Source: Metellina segmentata
Taxonomy: Eukaryota; Arthropoda; Arachnida; Araneae; Tetragnathidae
Length of the DNA: 64,000 bases
Direction of reading: 5' to 3'
Assembly (NCBI GenBank): GCA_947359465.1
Contig: OX375877.1
Location: forward strand, 57,137,359 to 57,201,358
The notes below the pieces were generated by a model that saw only the letters and a list, made by a program, of their open reading frames with translations, ran no database searches and was not told the DNA's origin. The stretch's first letter is position 1. Each line of letters starts with the position of its first letter. Positions 55,001-61,023 of the stretch are shown one piece after another. The position numbers and the translations under genes were made by a program.

Positions 55001-56668
55001 AAAGAACATTTCTGCCGTTGTTATGTATAGAATATTTCATAAAAAGCGTGTCTTCGTGAATTTGAAAACATACCACAAACGGATAACTATGTGGAGGATC
55101 CACAGTTGTACCACCAACAATACGTTCACCTTCTAATTTATTTTCTTCCCCACAGCCTAAAATAAGTAAAGAAAAAAATTATGAAACATAGTTAGACACT
55201 TATATAATTGAGTTAATCATACATCGATGTTTTGAAATACCAATGTTAAAAATTAAAACATCGATGTTGATAATACATCGCCCAAAAAACATCGATGTTT
55301 TTAAAATTCAGTCTATTTAAACTTTTCCCCCCCATTTCTTAAAACTGGCTTAGCTTCTACTGATACGACATCGACAGCAAAACACCGATGTTCAAAATTA
55401 AAACATCGATGTTGATAATGCATCAACCCCAAACTATCGATTTTTTTTAAATTCAGTGTATTTAAACTTTTTTCCCCATTTCTTAAAACTGGTTTAGCAA
55501 CTAGTGATGCGACATCGGCTCCAATAGATCGATGTTTCTCATAAAACATCAATGTTTTGAAAACATCGACATCGATGTTGCATCCTTCCTTTTCAGACCC
55601 TTCACCCTTGGTCACTTTGGTCAAAAAGTATGTTCAATTTGCTGATTATAAAAATTATTCTACTTGGTTATTTTTTAAATTTTATAATGGTACTTGTTTC
55701 ATTTAAAAATAAAACATCGACAACGTAAAACCATTGACATCGATGTCGCATCCCTAGCAGAAAACATAAGACATACTGAATTGCGAAATCATTTCCATTT
55801 GATTACTTTGAAGTTCTGTAAAGACATTACTTTGACATACGTTTTTGTATTACCTTCTACAAAATTGATTCGCCCTTTTTAGTTTCTTTTTTTGTACTGA
55901 TATTATCGCCCCCATGTTTACCACCAGAATATGCAAATTAATTTGTGTTAACCTTTAGAAAATAACGTATTTATAACAACCTTGCCACAAGAAGATTTAA
56001 AAACTGTACAATTCCACACCTTGATACATTCTTTAATGATTTTAATACAATAAGTAATCTGCTTTAATGAATTGTTCTTTTTTATCTCTTGTTCAACTAT
56101 ATATGTGTCTTTTGACGTAGAATACGTTTTGTATTTCGAAAACTGGGAACCACGTTTTTGAATGTCCCAAAAATGCGCTCAAGTGAATCCAATTAAATAT
56201 ATATTTTGGAAAATAAAAATTTCTATAAAAATACAATATCGCGTTCAAAAGAGCATTAAACAAAGAATTTTACAAATGATCATTAATCTAGCGTTGACAT
56301 TATGGGCTGATGCAATCGCAGAGCAAAATTGAGTCACGAAAATGCGAACTGTCGCTCACATTAATTTAGTCTAGCTCCGTCCTCCTTTCTGTTCGCACGA
56401 TGTTTGAGGTGTCATTTGTTTCGTTTCTTATTTCAGTCTCATTCACCATATGACATCACAGACGTATTCCACGCATTAAACCTAGCATATGTATGGCCGG
56501 TCCGTTTTTTCTATTGCACTCTTTGGATCATATAAATTTTCTCTGTAATTGGATATTTTTATGTAGAGTTATTGTAATTCAGAACTAAGCGAATAAATCC
56601 TTTACTTATGAACTTACCACAGAACATATTTGGTATAGGCTCTGGAGGTGGGGTAGGAGTAACGCCAT
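21765..56668 (-). CDS. Tandem two-domain trypsin-like protease / pseudoprotease, C-terminal part
   Basis: Eleven exons join in one frame with GT/AG introns: 56668-56618, 55156-55074, 45480-45392, 43174-42912, 41115-40979, 37572-37347, 34308-34229, 26457-26372, 26036-25759, 22485-22352, 21935-21765. They code for a Pro-rich linker, S1 domain 1 (about 230 residues from RIVGG), a second short linker and S1 domain 2 (about 237 residues from RIAGG). Domain 1 has TVAHC, ANDIALI and CKGDSGGP, so a full triad. Domain 2 has TVTSI, NNDLALL and CEGDDGAP, so His and Ser are lost. The cysteines of a secreted S1 fold are present apart from one pair in domain 2. Polyserase-2 and ovochymase are known multi-domain analogues; orthology is not claimed. 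Start not found. Confidence 0.87.
22352..22485 (-). CDS. Protease gene exon: 168-182 loop of domain 2
   Basis: 44 codons: [20 protein letters not shown], then [16 protein letters not shown] and NGTDTCE. The loop Cys pair is kept. The residue six before position 195 is Asp, as in trypsin, although the pocket serves no catalytic Ser. Phase 1 entry, phase 0 exit. Confidence 0.89.
22486..23769. other. Intron sequence, nothing recognised
   Basis: Intron between the last two-but-one exons of the protease gene. AT-rich, no conserved frame or terminal repeats seen outside the hAT element that follows. Confidence 0.5.
23778..24911. mobile_element. Non-autonomous hAT element with perfect 8-bp TSD
   Basis: Starts CAGGGTGT and ends ACACCCTG, flanked by ATACAAAT at 23770-23777 and 24912-24919. 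Both ends are dense in ATGATTTAAA/GATTTAAATC words: four perfect GATTTAAATC palindromes, two near each end, plus a 21-base tandem duplication near 23818-23859. Length 1134 bases. The only longer frame (24571-24825) shows no hAT transposase motif. It sits in an intron of the protease gene. Confidence 0.9.
24920..25758. other. Intron sequence, nothing recognised
   Basis: AT-rich intron remainder without recognised repeats or exons. Confidence 0.5.
25759..26036 (-). CDS. Protease gene exon: Asp region of domain 2
   Basis: 92 codons: [27 protein letters not shown] with the Asp still in place, [14 protein letters not shown] and [11 protein letters not shown]. Phase 2 entry, phase 1 exit, like its domain 1 counterpart. 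Confidence 0.9.
26372..26457 (-). CDS. Protease gene exon: domain 2, catalytic His replaced by Ser
   Basis: Codes [19 protein letters not shown] then YVLTVTSIF. Where domain 1 has TVAHC this has TVTSI; the Ser codon replacing His is at 26380-26382. The Cys normally before GGSL is also absent (IIGAGS), so both members of the 42-58 disulfide are gone together. Phase 0 entry, phase 2 exit. Glycosylation motif NRS. Confidence 0.88.
27199..27282. repeat. Tandem repeat of about 42 bases
   Basis: Two and a half copies of a unit containing TAGAACTCACATGAGTATAA, within the decayed hAT relic. Confidence 0.8.
27580..27657. repeat. Small tandem duplication and 14-bp-arm hairpin
   Basis: A 26-base-scale duplication (TATAGTAAACTCAT twice) leads into an inverted repeat with perfect 14-base arms, TTACCTACCATTGA at 27620-27633 and its complement at 27644-27657, around a CGGCGCGCCA loop. 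It lies inside the decayed hAT and is unusually GC-rich at its centre. Confidence 0.85.
28936..28948. repeat. G homopolymer
   Basis: A run of about 13 G, a likely slippage and sequencing-error site inside the decayed hAT relic. Confidence 0.85.
29690..33470 (+). mobile_element. LINE retrotransposon relic (I/Jockey-like, with RNase H)
   Basis: Plus-strand pieces appear in the order endonuclease, reverse transcriptase, RNase H and a C-terminal Cys-rich segment. Endonuclease: [11 protein letters not shown] near 29855 and [16 protein letters not shown] near 30250. [14 protein letters not shown] near 31550, [14 protein letters not shown] near 31720, YADDLVIW near 31820. RNase [20 protein letters not shown] near 32695, then [12 protein letters not shown] near 33030. 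A CPLCCDG motif lies near 33310. RNase H after RT is typical of I-like LINEs. At least seven stops or frameshifts make it dead. It has a 160-base internal tandem duplication. The 5' border is uncertain. Confidence 0.85.
31035..31335. repeat. Tandem duplication inside the LINE RT region
   Basis: The segment from AACGCCATCAACAAGTTGGT to CTTGGCATGGCCTAT (31040-31190) is repeated at 31200-31333 with a few differences, so a roughly 160-base block coding for [11 protein letters not shown] and downstream residues occurs twice in a row. Confidence 0.9.
33471..34228. other. Intron sequence, nothing recognised
   Basis: Between the LINE tail and the domain 2 activation exon. The open frame at 33544-33804 shows no known motif and is most likely chance. 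Confidence 0.45.
34229..34308 (-). CDS. Protease gene exon: activation site of domain 2
   Basis: Codes [20 protein letters not shown] and FEFPWI. This mirrors the domain 1 activation exon in length and phases (1 in, 0 out). The Arg-Ile-Ala-Gly-Gly site is still a credible cleavage point. Confidence 0.87.
34400..34560 (-). repeat. Family A repeat fragment
   Basis: Plus-strand landmarks GTCGCATAGGAGCAAAACAA, GGTTATTGACGACG and AACCACGGTCAGATGACGAG are the reverse complement of the family A body. It lies in the intron upstream of the domain 2 activation exon. Confidence 0.6.
34561..37346. other. Very AT-rich intron with one family A fragment
   Basis: No exon or complete element seen. 36313-36385 is a family A tail (GTAGGTAGGTATTTTAATTA, AGAGCAACACAACGGGCTAT). 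The rest is AT-rich with poly-A and poly-T runs. Confidence 0.5.
37347..37572 (-). CDS. Protease gene exon: catalytic Ser of domain 1 and inter-domain linker
   Basis: Begins [11 protein letters not shown] (Ser codon 37564-37566). Continues [29 protein letters not shown], then the linker [20 protein letters not shown]. It exits in phase 1 directly into the CG of the second domain, so both domains lie on one transcript if this splice is used. Arg follows SSW where most S1 proteases have Gly. Confidence 0.9.
37573..38819. other. Intron sequence with an imperfect hairpin
   Basis: No gene. An imperfect inverted repeat at about 37931-37967 (TAGTATACAAGAACA against TGTTCTTGTAATATACTA) is the only structure noticed. 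Confidence 0.5.
38820..40597. mobile_element. Non-autonomous hAT element, CCGGTT-rich ends, perfect 8-bp TSD
   Basis: Starts TAGGGATGTCAA and ends TTGACATCCCTT, flanked by GTAACTAC at 38812-38819 and 40598-40605. Each end has a block of AACCGG/CCGGTT words on both strands (38848-38935 and 40460-40580), including CCGGTTTAACC and AACCGGTTAACC. Length 1778 bases. The internal frames (39051-39323, 39834-40064) have no transposase motif. It lies in the intron between the domain 1 loop exon and the Ser exon. Confidence 0.9.
40979..41115 (-). CDS. Protease gene exon: 168-182 loop of domain 1
   Basis: Codes [20 protein letters not shown] through [15 protein letters not shown]. The two Cys of the 168-182 loop are present. 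The residue six before the catalytic Ser, which is Asp in trypsin, is Gly here. Phase 1 entry, phase 0 exit just before GDSGGP. Confidence 0.88.
41642..42628 (+). mobile_element. mariner-like element, decayed transposase
   Basis: Inverted ends CAGGGTGACCTAAAAATTCC and CAGGGTTTCCTAAAAGTACC (right end, read on the minus strand) are flanked by TA on both sides. Inside, the plus strand has an N-terminal helix-turn-helix region ([41 protein letters not shown]) and the C-terminal [11 protein letters not shown] motif that carries the last catalytic Asp in this group. Frames shift at about 42030, 42200 and after 42300, so it is inactive. At 987 bases it is shorter than usual (about 1.2-1.3 kb). Confidence 0.87.
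42912..43174 (-). CDS. Protease gene exon: catalytic Asp of domain 1
   Basis: 87 codons. Contains [25 protein letters not shown] with the catalytic Asp, VCLPFYPQF with the Cys that pairs with the activation-peptide Cys, and SGWGSIDS at the end. Possible N-glycosylation sites are FNNTS and VNLT. Phase 2 entry, phase 1 exit. Confidence 0.9.
43435..44205. mobile_element. Foldback element with long inverted repeats
   Basis: Left and right halves are imperfect reverse complements over most of their length. Outer pair: TTCGGTTTCTTAAGAAAGTG against GCTTTCTTAGGAAACCGAA. Inner pair: GCCAGATCGATATC against GGTATCGATCTGG. The repeat TTAATCA flanks it on both sides (43428-43434, 44206-44212), a probable target duplication. 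The AT-rich centre lies near 43750-43810. No coding frame; superfamily not assigned. Confidence 0.78.
44404..44670 (+). repeat. tRNA-derived SINE
   Basis: The head is tRNA-like: TCTAGTGGTCAAGG (44414-44427) matches a Pol III A box and GGTTGGAATCC (44455-44465) a B box with one change, about 40 bases apart. The tail contains GTAGTGGCCAA twice (44567, 44632), hinting at a duplicated body. A working tRNA is unlikely because no acceptor stem pairs. Confidence 0.75.
44887..44910. repeat. Perfect 24-base palindrome
   Basis: Half-site TCATGACGAAAT is followed at once by its exact complement. It lies in a protease-gene intron with no terminal repeat or gene nearby to explain it. Could bind a dimeric protein, or be chance. 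Confidence 0.95.
45392..45480 (-). CDS. Protease gene exon: catalytic His of domain 1
   Basis: Codes [20 protein letters not shown] then YVLTVAHCL. The His codon is at 45400-45402. Cys in FCAGAL and Cys in AHC form the usual 42-58 disulfide (chymotrypsin numbering). Phase 0 entry, phase 2 exit. Confidence 0.9.
45481..46164. other. Intron sequence, short duplicated motif
   Basis: No gene. A stretch near 45515-45600 (GAGTAACTTAAAATATATATTCCTATTCAGTG-type, then TTTGGACATCACTTACTTCA) recurs at 46045-46128, a direct repeat about 530 bases apart. Confidence 0.6.
46165..46692 (+). mobile_element. Gypsy-type LTR (5' LTR of a truncated element)
   Basis: Aligns end to end with the solo LTR at 7851-8375: shared blocks include GTTGTACC near the start, CTCCTTTCAAGTGATCAACT, ATCTCAAGCCCCTTGAGAAC and TTTCATCCGGTACA at the end. 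It stands upstream of a Gypsy-type leader and gag in the same orientation, so it is read as a 5' LTR. A primer-binding site was not recognised immediately after it. Confidence 0.82.
47405..48532 (+). pseudogene. Gypsy gag of the truncated upstream element
   Basis: Starts [21 protein letters not shown] charged coiled-coil with repeating RAEKLR/RIEELE-type 10-11 residue units spans about residues 58-150. The capsid-like part follows ([33 protein letters not shown]) up to a stop at 48118, then continues in another frame ([18 protein letters not shown]-type [12 protein letters not shown]) to 48532. It resembles the gag at 50039-51650, so the two elements are related. It ends without zinc knuckle or pol, ten bases before another LTR. 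Confidence 0.8.
48542..48819 (+). repeat. 5' LTR
   Basis: Begins TGCAACGGAC and ends CCTCTTACA. Contains AAATAAATACTT as a polyadenylation-like signal near 48742 and shares GTAGCGCCCCTAGCGGAAAG with the 3' LTR. Confidence 0.9.
49260..49590 (+). repeat. Tandem repeats in the Gypsy leader
   Basis: Three to four degenerate units of about 85-100 bases recur, each with AAATTGAAAGCAAAAGTGTT, TGAAACCNAAAGTG and ATTGAAATC. They lie in the untranslated leader between primer site and gag; role unknown. Confidence 0.75.
50039..51650 (+). pseudogene. Gypsy gag and protease, broken
   Basis: From 50045 the frame reads [20 protein letters not shown], ending in a stop at 50255. Capsid pieces follow in two frames ([36 protein letters not shown]) with stops at 50488, 50646 and 50718. 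The frame 50748-51650 carries [16 protein letters not shown], the knuckle [18 protein letters not shown] (its His position is Val) and the protease. In the protease the active-site Asp reads Asn (ANSGASH), so it should be inactive. [16 protein letters not shown] marks its C-terminal half. Confidence 0.85.
51777..52909 (+). pseudogene. Gypsy reverse transcriptase and RNase H, broken by a TA repeat
   Basis: RT begins with [13 protein letters not shown] and [15 protein letters not shown], then a (TA)n run interrupts it at 51924-52010. Beyond, in another frame, come [20 protein letters not shown] and [10 protein letters not shown]. The next frame gives the catalytic [10 protein letters not shown] near 52250. 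RNase H follows in 52319-52909: [16 protein letters not shown] and [20 protein letters not shown]; the usual DH motif after it is replaced by SSASQVAH. Several frame changes make it non-functional. Confidence 0.87.
51924..52010. repeat. (TA)n microsatellite inside RT
   Basis: About 43 TA units lie between the codons for NERTLP and PLPRMD, where intact elements have only a few residues. The flanking frames differ, so the expansion also shifts frame. Confidence 0.95.
52707..54401 (+). pseudogene. Gypsy integrase with C-terminal tail, broken
   Basis: 52707-53855 reads [20 protein letters not shown] (His pair of the zinc module), then [15 protein letters not shown], where the first Cys of the CxxC is lost. 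The DDE core follows: [13 protein letters not shown] with first Asp changed to Asn, [10 protein letters not shown] with the second Asp, and [13 protein letters not shown] with the Glu. Frames 53852-54172 and 54084-54401 carry the C-terminal region ([31 protein letters not shown]), typical of Gypsy integrases. Confidence 0.87.
54397..54674 (+). repeat. 3' LTR
   Basis: Begins TGTAACGGAC directly after the purine tract and ends TATCTCTTACA. Same length as the 5' LTR, about 90% identical by hand count. Confidence 0.9.
55074..55156 (-). CDS. Protease gene exon: activation site of domain 1
   Basis: Codes [20 protein letters not shown] and a few more residues to PFV. Arg-Ile-Val-Gly-Gly is a trypsin-type activation cleavage site, and the preceding CG would tether the cleaved propeptide to the domain by a disulfide. 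Phase 1 entry, phase 0 exit. The next intron (9.6 kb) holds two Gypsy elements. Confidence 0.87.
55216..55756. mobile_element. hAT MITE relative, one end lost
   Basis: The right end CGATGTCGCATCCCTA (to 55756) equals the MITE end at 5971. Inside are at least six CATCGATG words, and an inverted copy of the 5690-5760 segment (CATTTCTTAAAACTGGTTTA, AACTAGTGATGCGACATCGG). No matching left end or 8-base duplication was found, so it is truncated or rearranged. Confidence 0.75.
55757..56617. other. Intron sequence, nothing recognised
   Basis: Between the MITE and the Pro-rich linker exon. No repeat family or exon seen. Confidence 0.5.
56618..56668 (-). CDS. Protease gene, first exon visible: Pro-rich linker
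   Basis: Codes [16 protein letters not shown], entered in phase 1 (two bases complete a codon) and left in phase 1 (final G). Acceptor is TTTATAG, donor GTAAGT. The linker, with its cysteine, probably joins an unseen N-terminal region to domain 1. No upstream exon was identified in 56669-64000. Confidence 0.75.
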
Positions 56669-56887
56669 CTATAAATATTAGAAATAAACAATTTCATTTC
56701 AGCTCATTTTCAATGAATGCTTAATCGTTTCATTGCAATGTATCCAACCATTAGAAGGATACATCTTGCATGTACTTAAGATTACATTTTAAAGGATATT
56801 GTAAACCTGTAGCTCTATGCAACAAGAAAGACAAAGCAATTACTGGTGCACTTCAAATCGGTCGTAACTTCAAATGTTCTCACGTTG

Positions 56888-57040
56888 GAGTAGTGTGGAA
56901 GTTTGGATAGTGGGATTCCAATTATGGTGATGACTCGTAATCTAACCGTGGTTCAAAATTACGAGGTGTTCGGAGCTTTCGAATCTGGATTAATCGCCGA
57001 CCGTCACCCATTGGCAGTTGTGTCGCTTTAACGTGACGTA
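56888..57040 (+). repeat. Family A repeat, one of the better copies
   Basis: Reads GTGTGGAAGTTTGGATAGTG, CTAACCGTGGTTCAAAATTA, CGAGGTGTTCGGAGCTTTCG, then GTCACCCATTGGCAGTTGTG and CTTTAACGTGACGTAAT. It defines the head-to-tail order used to recognise the other fragments. Confidence 0.65.
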
Positions 57041-57700
57041 ATATCAATTACCAAACAACCAAATTTCAAAATTGCGCAAAATTTTCAAAATTATTTACTT
57101 TGATATTTTAAAATATTTAAATTTGGTATTCATTCGCTTACATAAACTCAATTTTTTTAACATAAAATCGTTTTGCACGGTATTGTTACCCTTCTATGAA
57201 ATGAACTGGAAAATTTTCCCTACTTGTGTTCTTCAAGCATCACAGATTATATTGAAGCGATTGTTTTATTGGTTATCGTTTACTGTACGGTCCCTCTTGG
57301 CGACTTTTTCCAAAACATCGCCAAACGCAAGATCGCGTCAATGACGTCCATATCCAAGATGGCGTCATCAACACAACATACAGAGAGACAATTAAACAAA
57401 ACTTTTCCATCCAATTTTCTGATTCTGTATAAGCAAAATTCACACTGTGAGCCTTTGCAAATACGGAAATGAAAATGAGGAATGCACAAATAAACAATAA
57501 AATATAAAGAAAACTAACTTGCCCATCACTTCCGCTAGCTCCATACTATTTCTTCGCTGTTTCGGTTGTCATCATTATTTGCTCCCTTCGCCTCATCGCA
57601 TGTTAAAGGCGGGTAAACACGCATTTTTGCATTCACAAAAGCCATAAGTTTTTTTTTCGCCCCACAAATTCGACGAGATATATTTACAGTTGGAGCAAAT
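57041..57700. other. No assigned gene; short motif cluster
   Basis: Contains ATATCCAAGATGGCGTCATC near 57346-57365 next to CAATGACGTCC: a YY1-like core and CRE-like sites close together. A minus-strand frame starting at 57526 (MGKLVFFIFYCLFVHSS) looks like a signal peptide but has no matching splice donor phase. Neither is called as a feature of the protease gene. Confidence 0.3.
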
Positions 57701-57708
57701 ACTTTTTT

Positions 57709-57995
57709 AACGATGGTGTAATTCCCACAGTAATAAAATCGAAAGGAACGGAGCTTCGAAAAGTGATGGTAACGGAAATCAAAGAGCGATCCAAAAAACG
57801 CACCTGTTAACGAAGGGAGCAGTAGATACTTATTTAACGATGGTGTAATTCTCACAGCAATAAAATCGAAAGAAATGGAGCGTCTAAAAGCGATGCTGCA
57901 GGAGCGTCTAAAAGCGATGCTGCAGGAGTGTTTAAAAGCGATGGTAACGGAAATCACATAGAGCGATCCAAAAAAACACATTTGCCAACGAAGAG
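57709..57995. repeat. Two tandem units of about 127 bases with an inner 24-base repeat
   Basis: Units starting AACGATGGTGTAATTC at 57709 and 57836 share ACAGTAATAAAATCGAAAG and ATGGTAACGGAAATCA. The second contains a 24-base unit (GAGCGTCTAAAAGCGATGCT plus GCAG) twice at 57878-57925 and a third worn copy. The minus-strand frame over it (57535-58071) is just the repeat read through. Confidence 0.8.
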
Positions 57996-60312
57996 AACGG
58001 TCGAAAAGGAATGGTATTTGAAAAAAACCGGTCGAAAAGGAGTGGGTGGTATTTAAAAAACCCGAGGTCAAGGGACTGGGATAGGGTTATCATTAATAAA
58101 ATATAGCCAAAATTCAATACAATAGGTGATATTCCCGTGTTTGGCGACAAAAATCAAAATTGGCACGATATCACGGTTTTTAAATATAGGGTTGCCAAAA
58201 ACTAATTTGTACAGCGGGGTTACCAGATTTGGCGAGAAATCTAGGGGGGACCGTACAGTTAAGGTCACCCGTTTTATTTTATGTAAAATTTTTTGTAATT
58301 TTCAAAAGCAAAAACCGAAGAATTTCGTTATTTTCTGATCAACTTTATGTAAATATTTTGAAATAATACTATGCGACATAGCGTTAAGAGCTCACTTCAA
58401 TGTAGTGTAATAAATGTCCATAGATAATACTATAAAAATTCGACCATTTGGCATCAGCGTATTCGGATAAAAAGTTCAAAGAATTAAGTTAGTTAACAAT
58501 GTCCATGTTATATATTCAACTCTCGTAATTGGGATGTAAGAGTAGTGCTTAATTTTGATACTTACGTATGAAAGTAGTATTTTCTAGTCCAGGTTGTTGG
58601 CTATCATTAGGCATGCCCTGCAAAATTTTTTCAAATGCCTTTTTTTATTGAAAGTTGTTTGTTAGATATAAAGCATAAGTTTATACATTTTTTAATGCAA
58701 GTTAAACCCAAAATTTTAAAATTATGGAGCGTGTAAAATAGGTATAATCAATCTTTTTAGATTTCTATACTCATTTCACCATACTCCACAGATTTCTATA
58801 TTAGAATAAATGAGAAAACTATCGAATAATAATATTCAATTTTACTTATGTATATTCTAATTATTTGAAAGGGATGAAGGATGATAAATTTTAAGGTATT
58901 CTTAGCTCGAAATACGTTACACAACTCTTGATATTTTTTTTAACTTTGTTACGTTTTGCTTCTGCTTTGGTCAATCATGAAATGTACTTCTCAGGTATGG
59001 AAAAAAAATTATATTTTTAAGCATGTGCAATCGAGTAAATAAGCGAACGACCACCTTTATTTCAAGCACTATTCATAGCAGAGCAAATTCAAAGCTATCA
59101 TTTTCAATAGAGAATACCTTCCACTACAATCCTAATTTAAAAAAAATACAAAAAAAAGACTCGTTTTTATATCGAAATTGGCACAAAGTTAAAAATTTCT
59201 TGTAGAAAGACCATGTTTTCCTGCCATAATCAGAATCTGCATGATGATTTTCTGATCTATACTTAATCGGCAAACCGTATGAGAAACGAGCGAAAAGACG
59301 AGCATGACGTCACAGCGAGTTTCAAGGGCATCTGGCACGCCCGTTAATCAGATAATGTAACTCCTTTTTTTCCGCAAAAGAAATGCACGCTATAGCTCCG
59401 CGATTTAAAAAATACGAAATTTGTATGACCACCTTTTGATCGCATCGAATACATTTATTAACCAAATTCAAAAATATTGTACCGTAAGAAAGAGGACATT
59501 CTAAGGTTACCTGCGATGTTTTTAAAATTATAACTAATAGTAATAAAATATAGATAGGACAGTTTTAAAAAAATATCCCGATTTTACCCGAATTGAAAAA
59601 TTATTATCAGAAAAAAGATTGACAAATACTATTTAAGCTAAAAGTTACAAAGGAAAAAAAAACATGTCTATACATTGATCAATTATATAGGATGAGAAAA
59701 TAAAACAAAGTTTATAACATTTTATTTATTTTATTTAAAAATTTTACAACCCACAAAATGGTTTAGGTTGAGTCTACCTTAAAAGTTTTACACTTTTAGA
59801 CCTACAAAAGAGTCTACCTTATGAGCTTCATAAAGTTTCAAAAATATCAAACGTCAAAAGCGGACAAAATATTATAAATATGAATCCCGAATATCCGAAT
59901 ACAATGATGTTTTAAATACCTAATTACTGAAAAAAAAACTTACAAAAACACAGGCAATTTCGATGACGAACGAAGCAAATAAATAAATGATGCGATACTT
60001 CCCCTTCATTCTTTTGGGTATTATGTCAAGCTAACTCAGCTCAACCGAAAATTTTTCACAATTAAGCTAAAGAAGTATTGCGAATTGCTTCTACTTATAC
60101 CCTACAGGGAGGCAACATGTGGTTCCACACCTGGTGTTCTGAATTCTTTTGGTACTTTCTACAGCTGTGGTTTTGCACCGAGTAAACAGGTTTGTTTTGT
60201 TAATGTCTCATTCGACATTGATGTTCTCACACACAAAAAACTGAGAAATACAATGGTCCTTTATTTTTGATTCTCCTGAATACAGTTTCCTGCATTGATT
60301 TACCACATAATA

Positions 60313-61023
60313 CAGGGTGTCCATAAAAGAATGTCCCAGTTTCAATGGTATATTGTAACATTTTAATTTAGGCTATTTACATCAAATCATAAAAAAAATT
60401 TAAGGTTAACATAGTTTTTCTTTTAAATGTCCTATTTGTGCACCGTTAGTTATACGGCACACATCCAACCTAAAGTCCAATTCTTATCGTAACAGGGTTG
60501 GCTTACCTGGATATGTTGAAAGAATGGCTCACTCCCCAATTAATAGAGGGTGGACCTGCAAAATTTATTTGGCAACAGGGAGGAGCCCCTCCCCATTGGA
60601 ATCTCTTTGTCCGAAAGTGGTTGAACGGCGAAGTCCTTGACCGTTGGATTGGTCGTAATGGTCGAGATGACAGAGCTCTTTTTAGCTGTCCTCCAAGTTC
60701 ACCTGACGTAACGAAATGCGATTTTTTTTTCTTTTGGGTATTATAAGGTCGTGTCTACGTTCCACCGCTACCTTGCCAGATTTGAGACACAAAATTGAAG
60801 AGGCCGTTGCTTCAATTACACTGGACTTGTTAACCAAAGTGTGGAAAGAATAGGACTTAAGGTTGTATGTGTGCCGTACAACTAAATTTGCATATATTGA
60901 ACATTTGTAAGAAAAACTAGGTTAGTTTACCTTCAATTTGATTTATGATTTGTTGTAAATAGTCTCAATTCGACTGTTATAATATACAATTGCCCCCGGG
61001 TACATTCTTTTATGGATACCATG
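60313..61023 (+). mobile_element. mariner-like element, internally deleted
   Basis: Ends CAGGGTGTCCATAAAAGAAT and, inverted, CATGGTATCCATAAAAGAAT; TA flanks both sides. Copy 1 of the composite unit has the empty site (CACATAATATAACAG, TA at 4740-4741). A transposase remnant spans 60498-60850: FIWQQGGAPPHWN (second catalytic Asp replaced by Gly), DRWIGRNGRDD, SPDVTKCDFFFF. The N-terminal half is missing, so it is 711 bases long and dead. Confidence 0.92.

Noticed and set aside
57443..57526. Minus-strand frame MGKLVFFIFYCLFVHSSFSF as signal-peptide exon of the protease gene
   Set aside because: It looks secretory, but the only nearby GT gives a phase 2 exit and a weak donor, while the next known exon needs phase 1. 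No intermediate exon was found.
57535..58071. 178-residue minus-strand open frame
   Set aside because: It runs through the 127-base and 24-base tandem repeats; the repeated SIAFRRS segments are just the repeat translated. No domain or codon signal.
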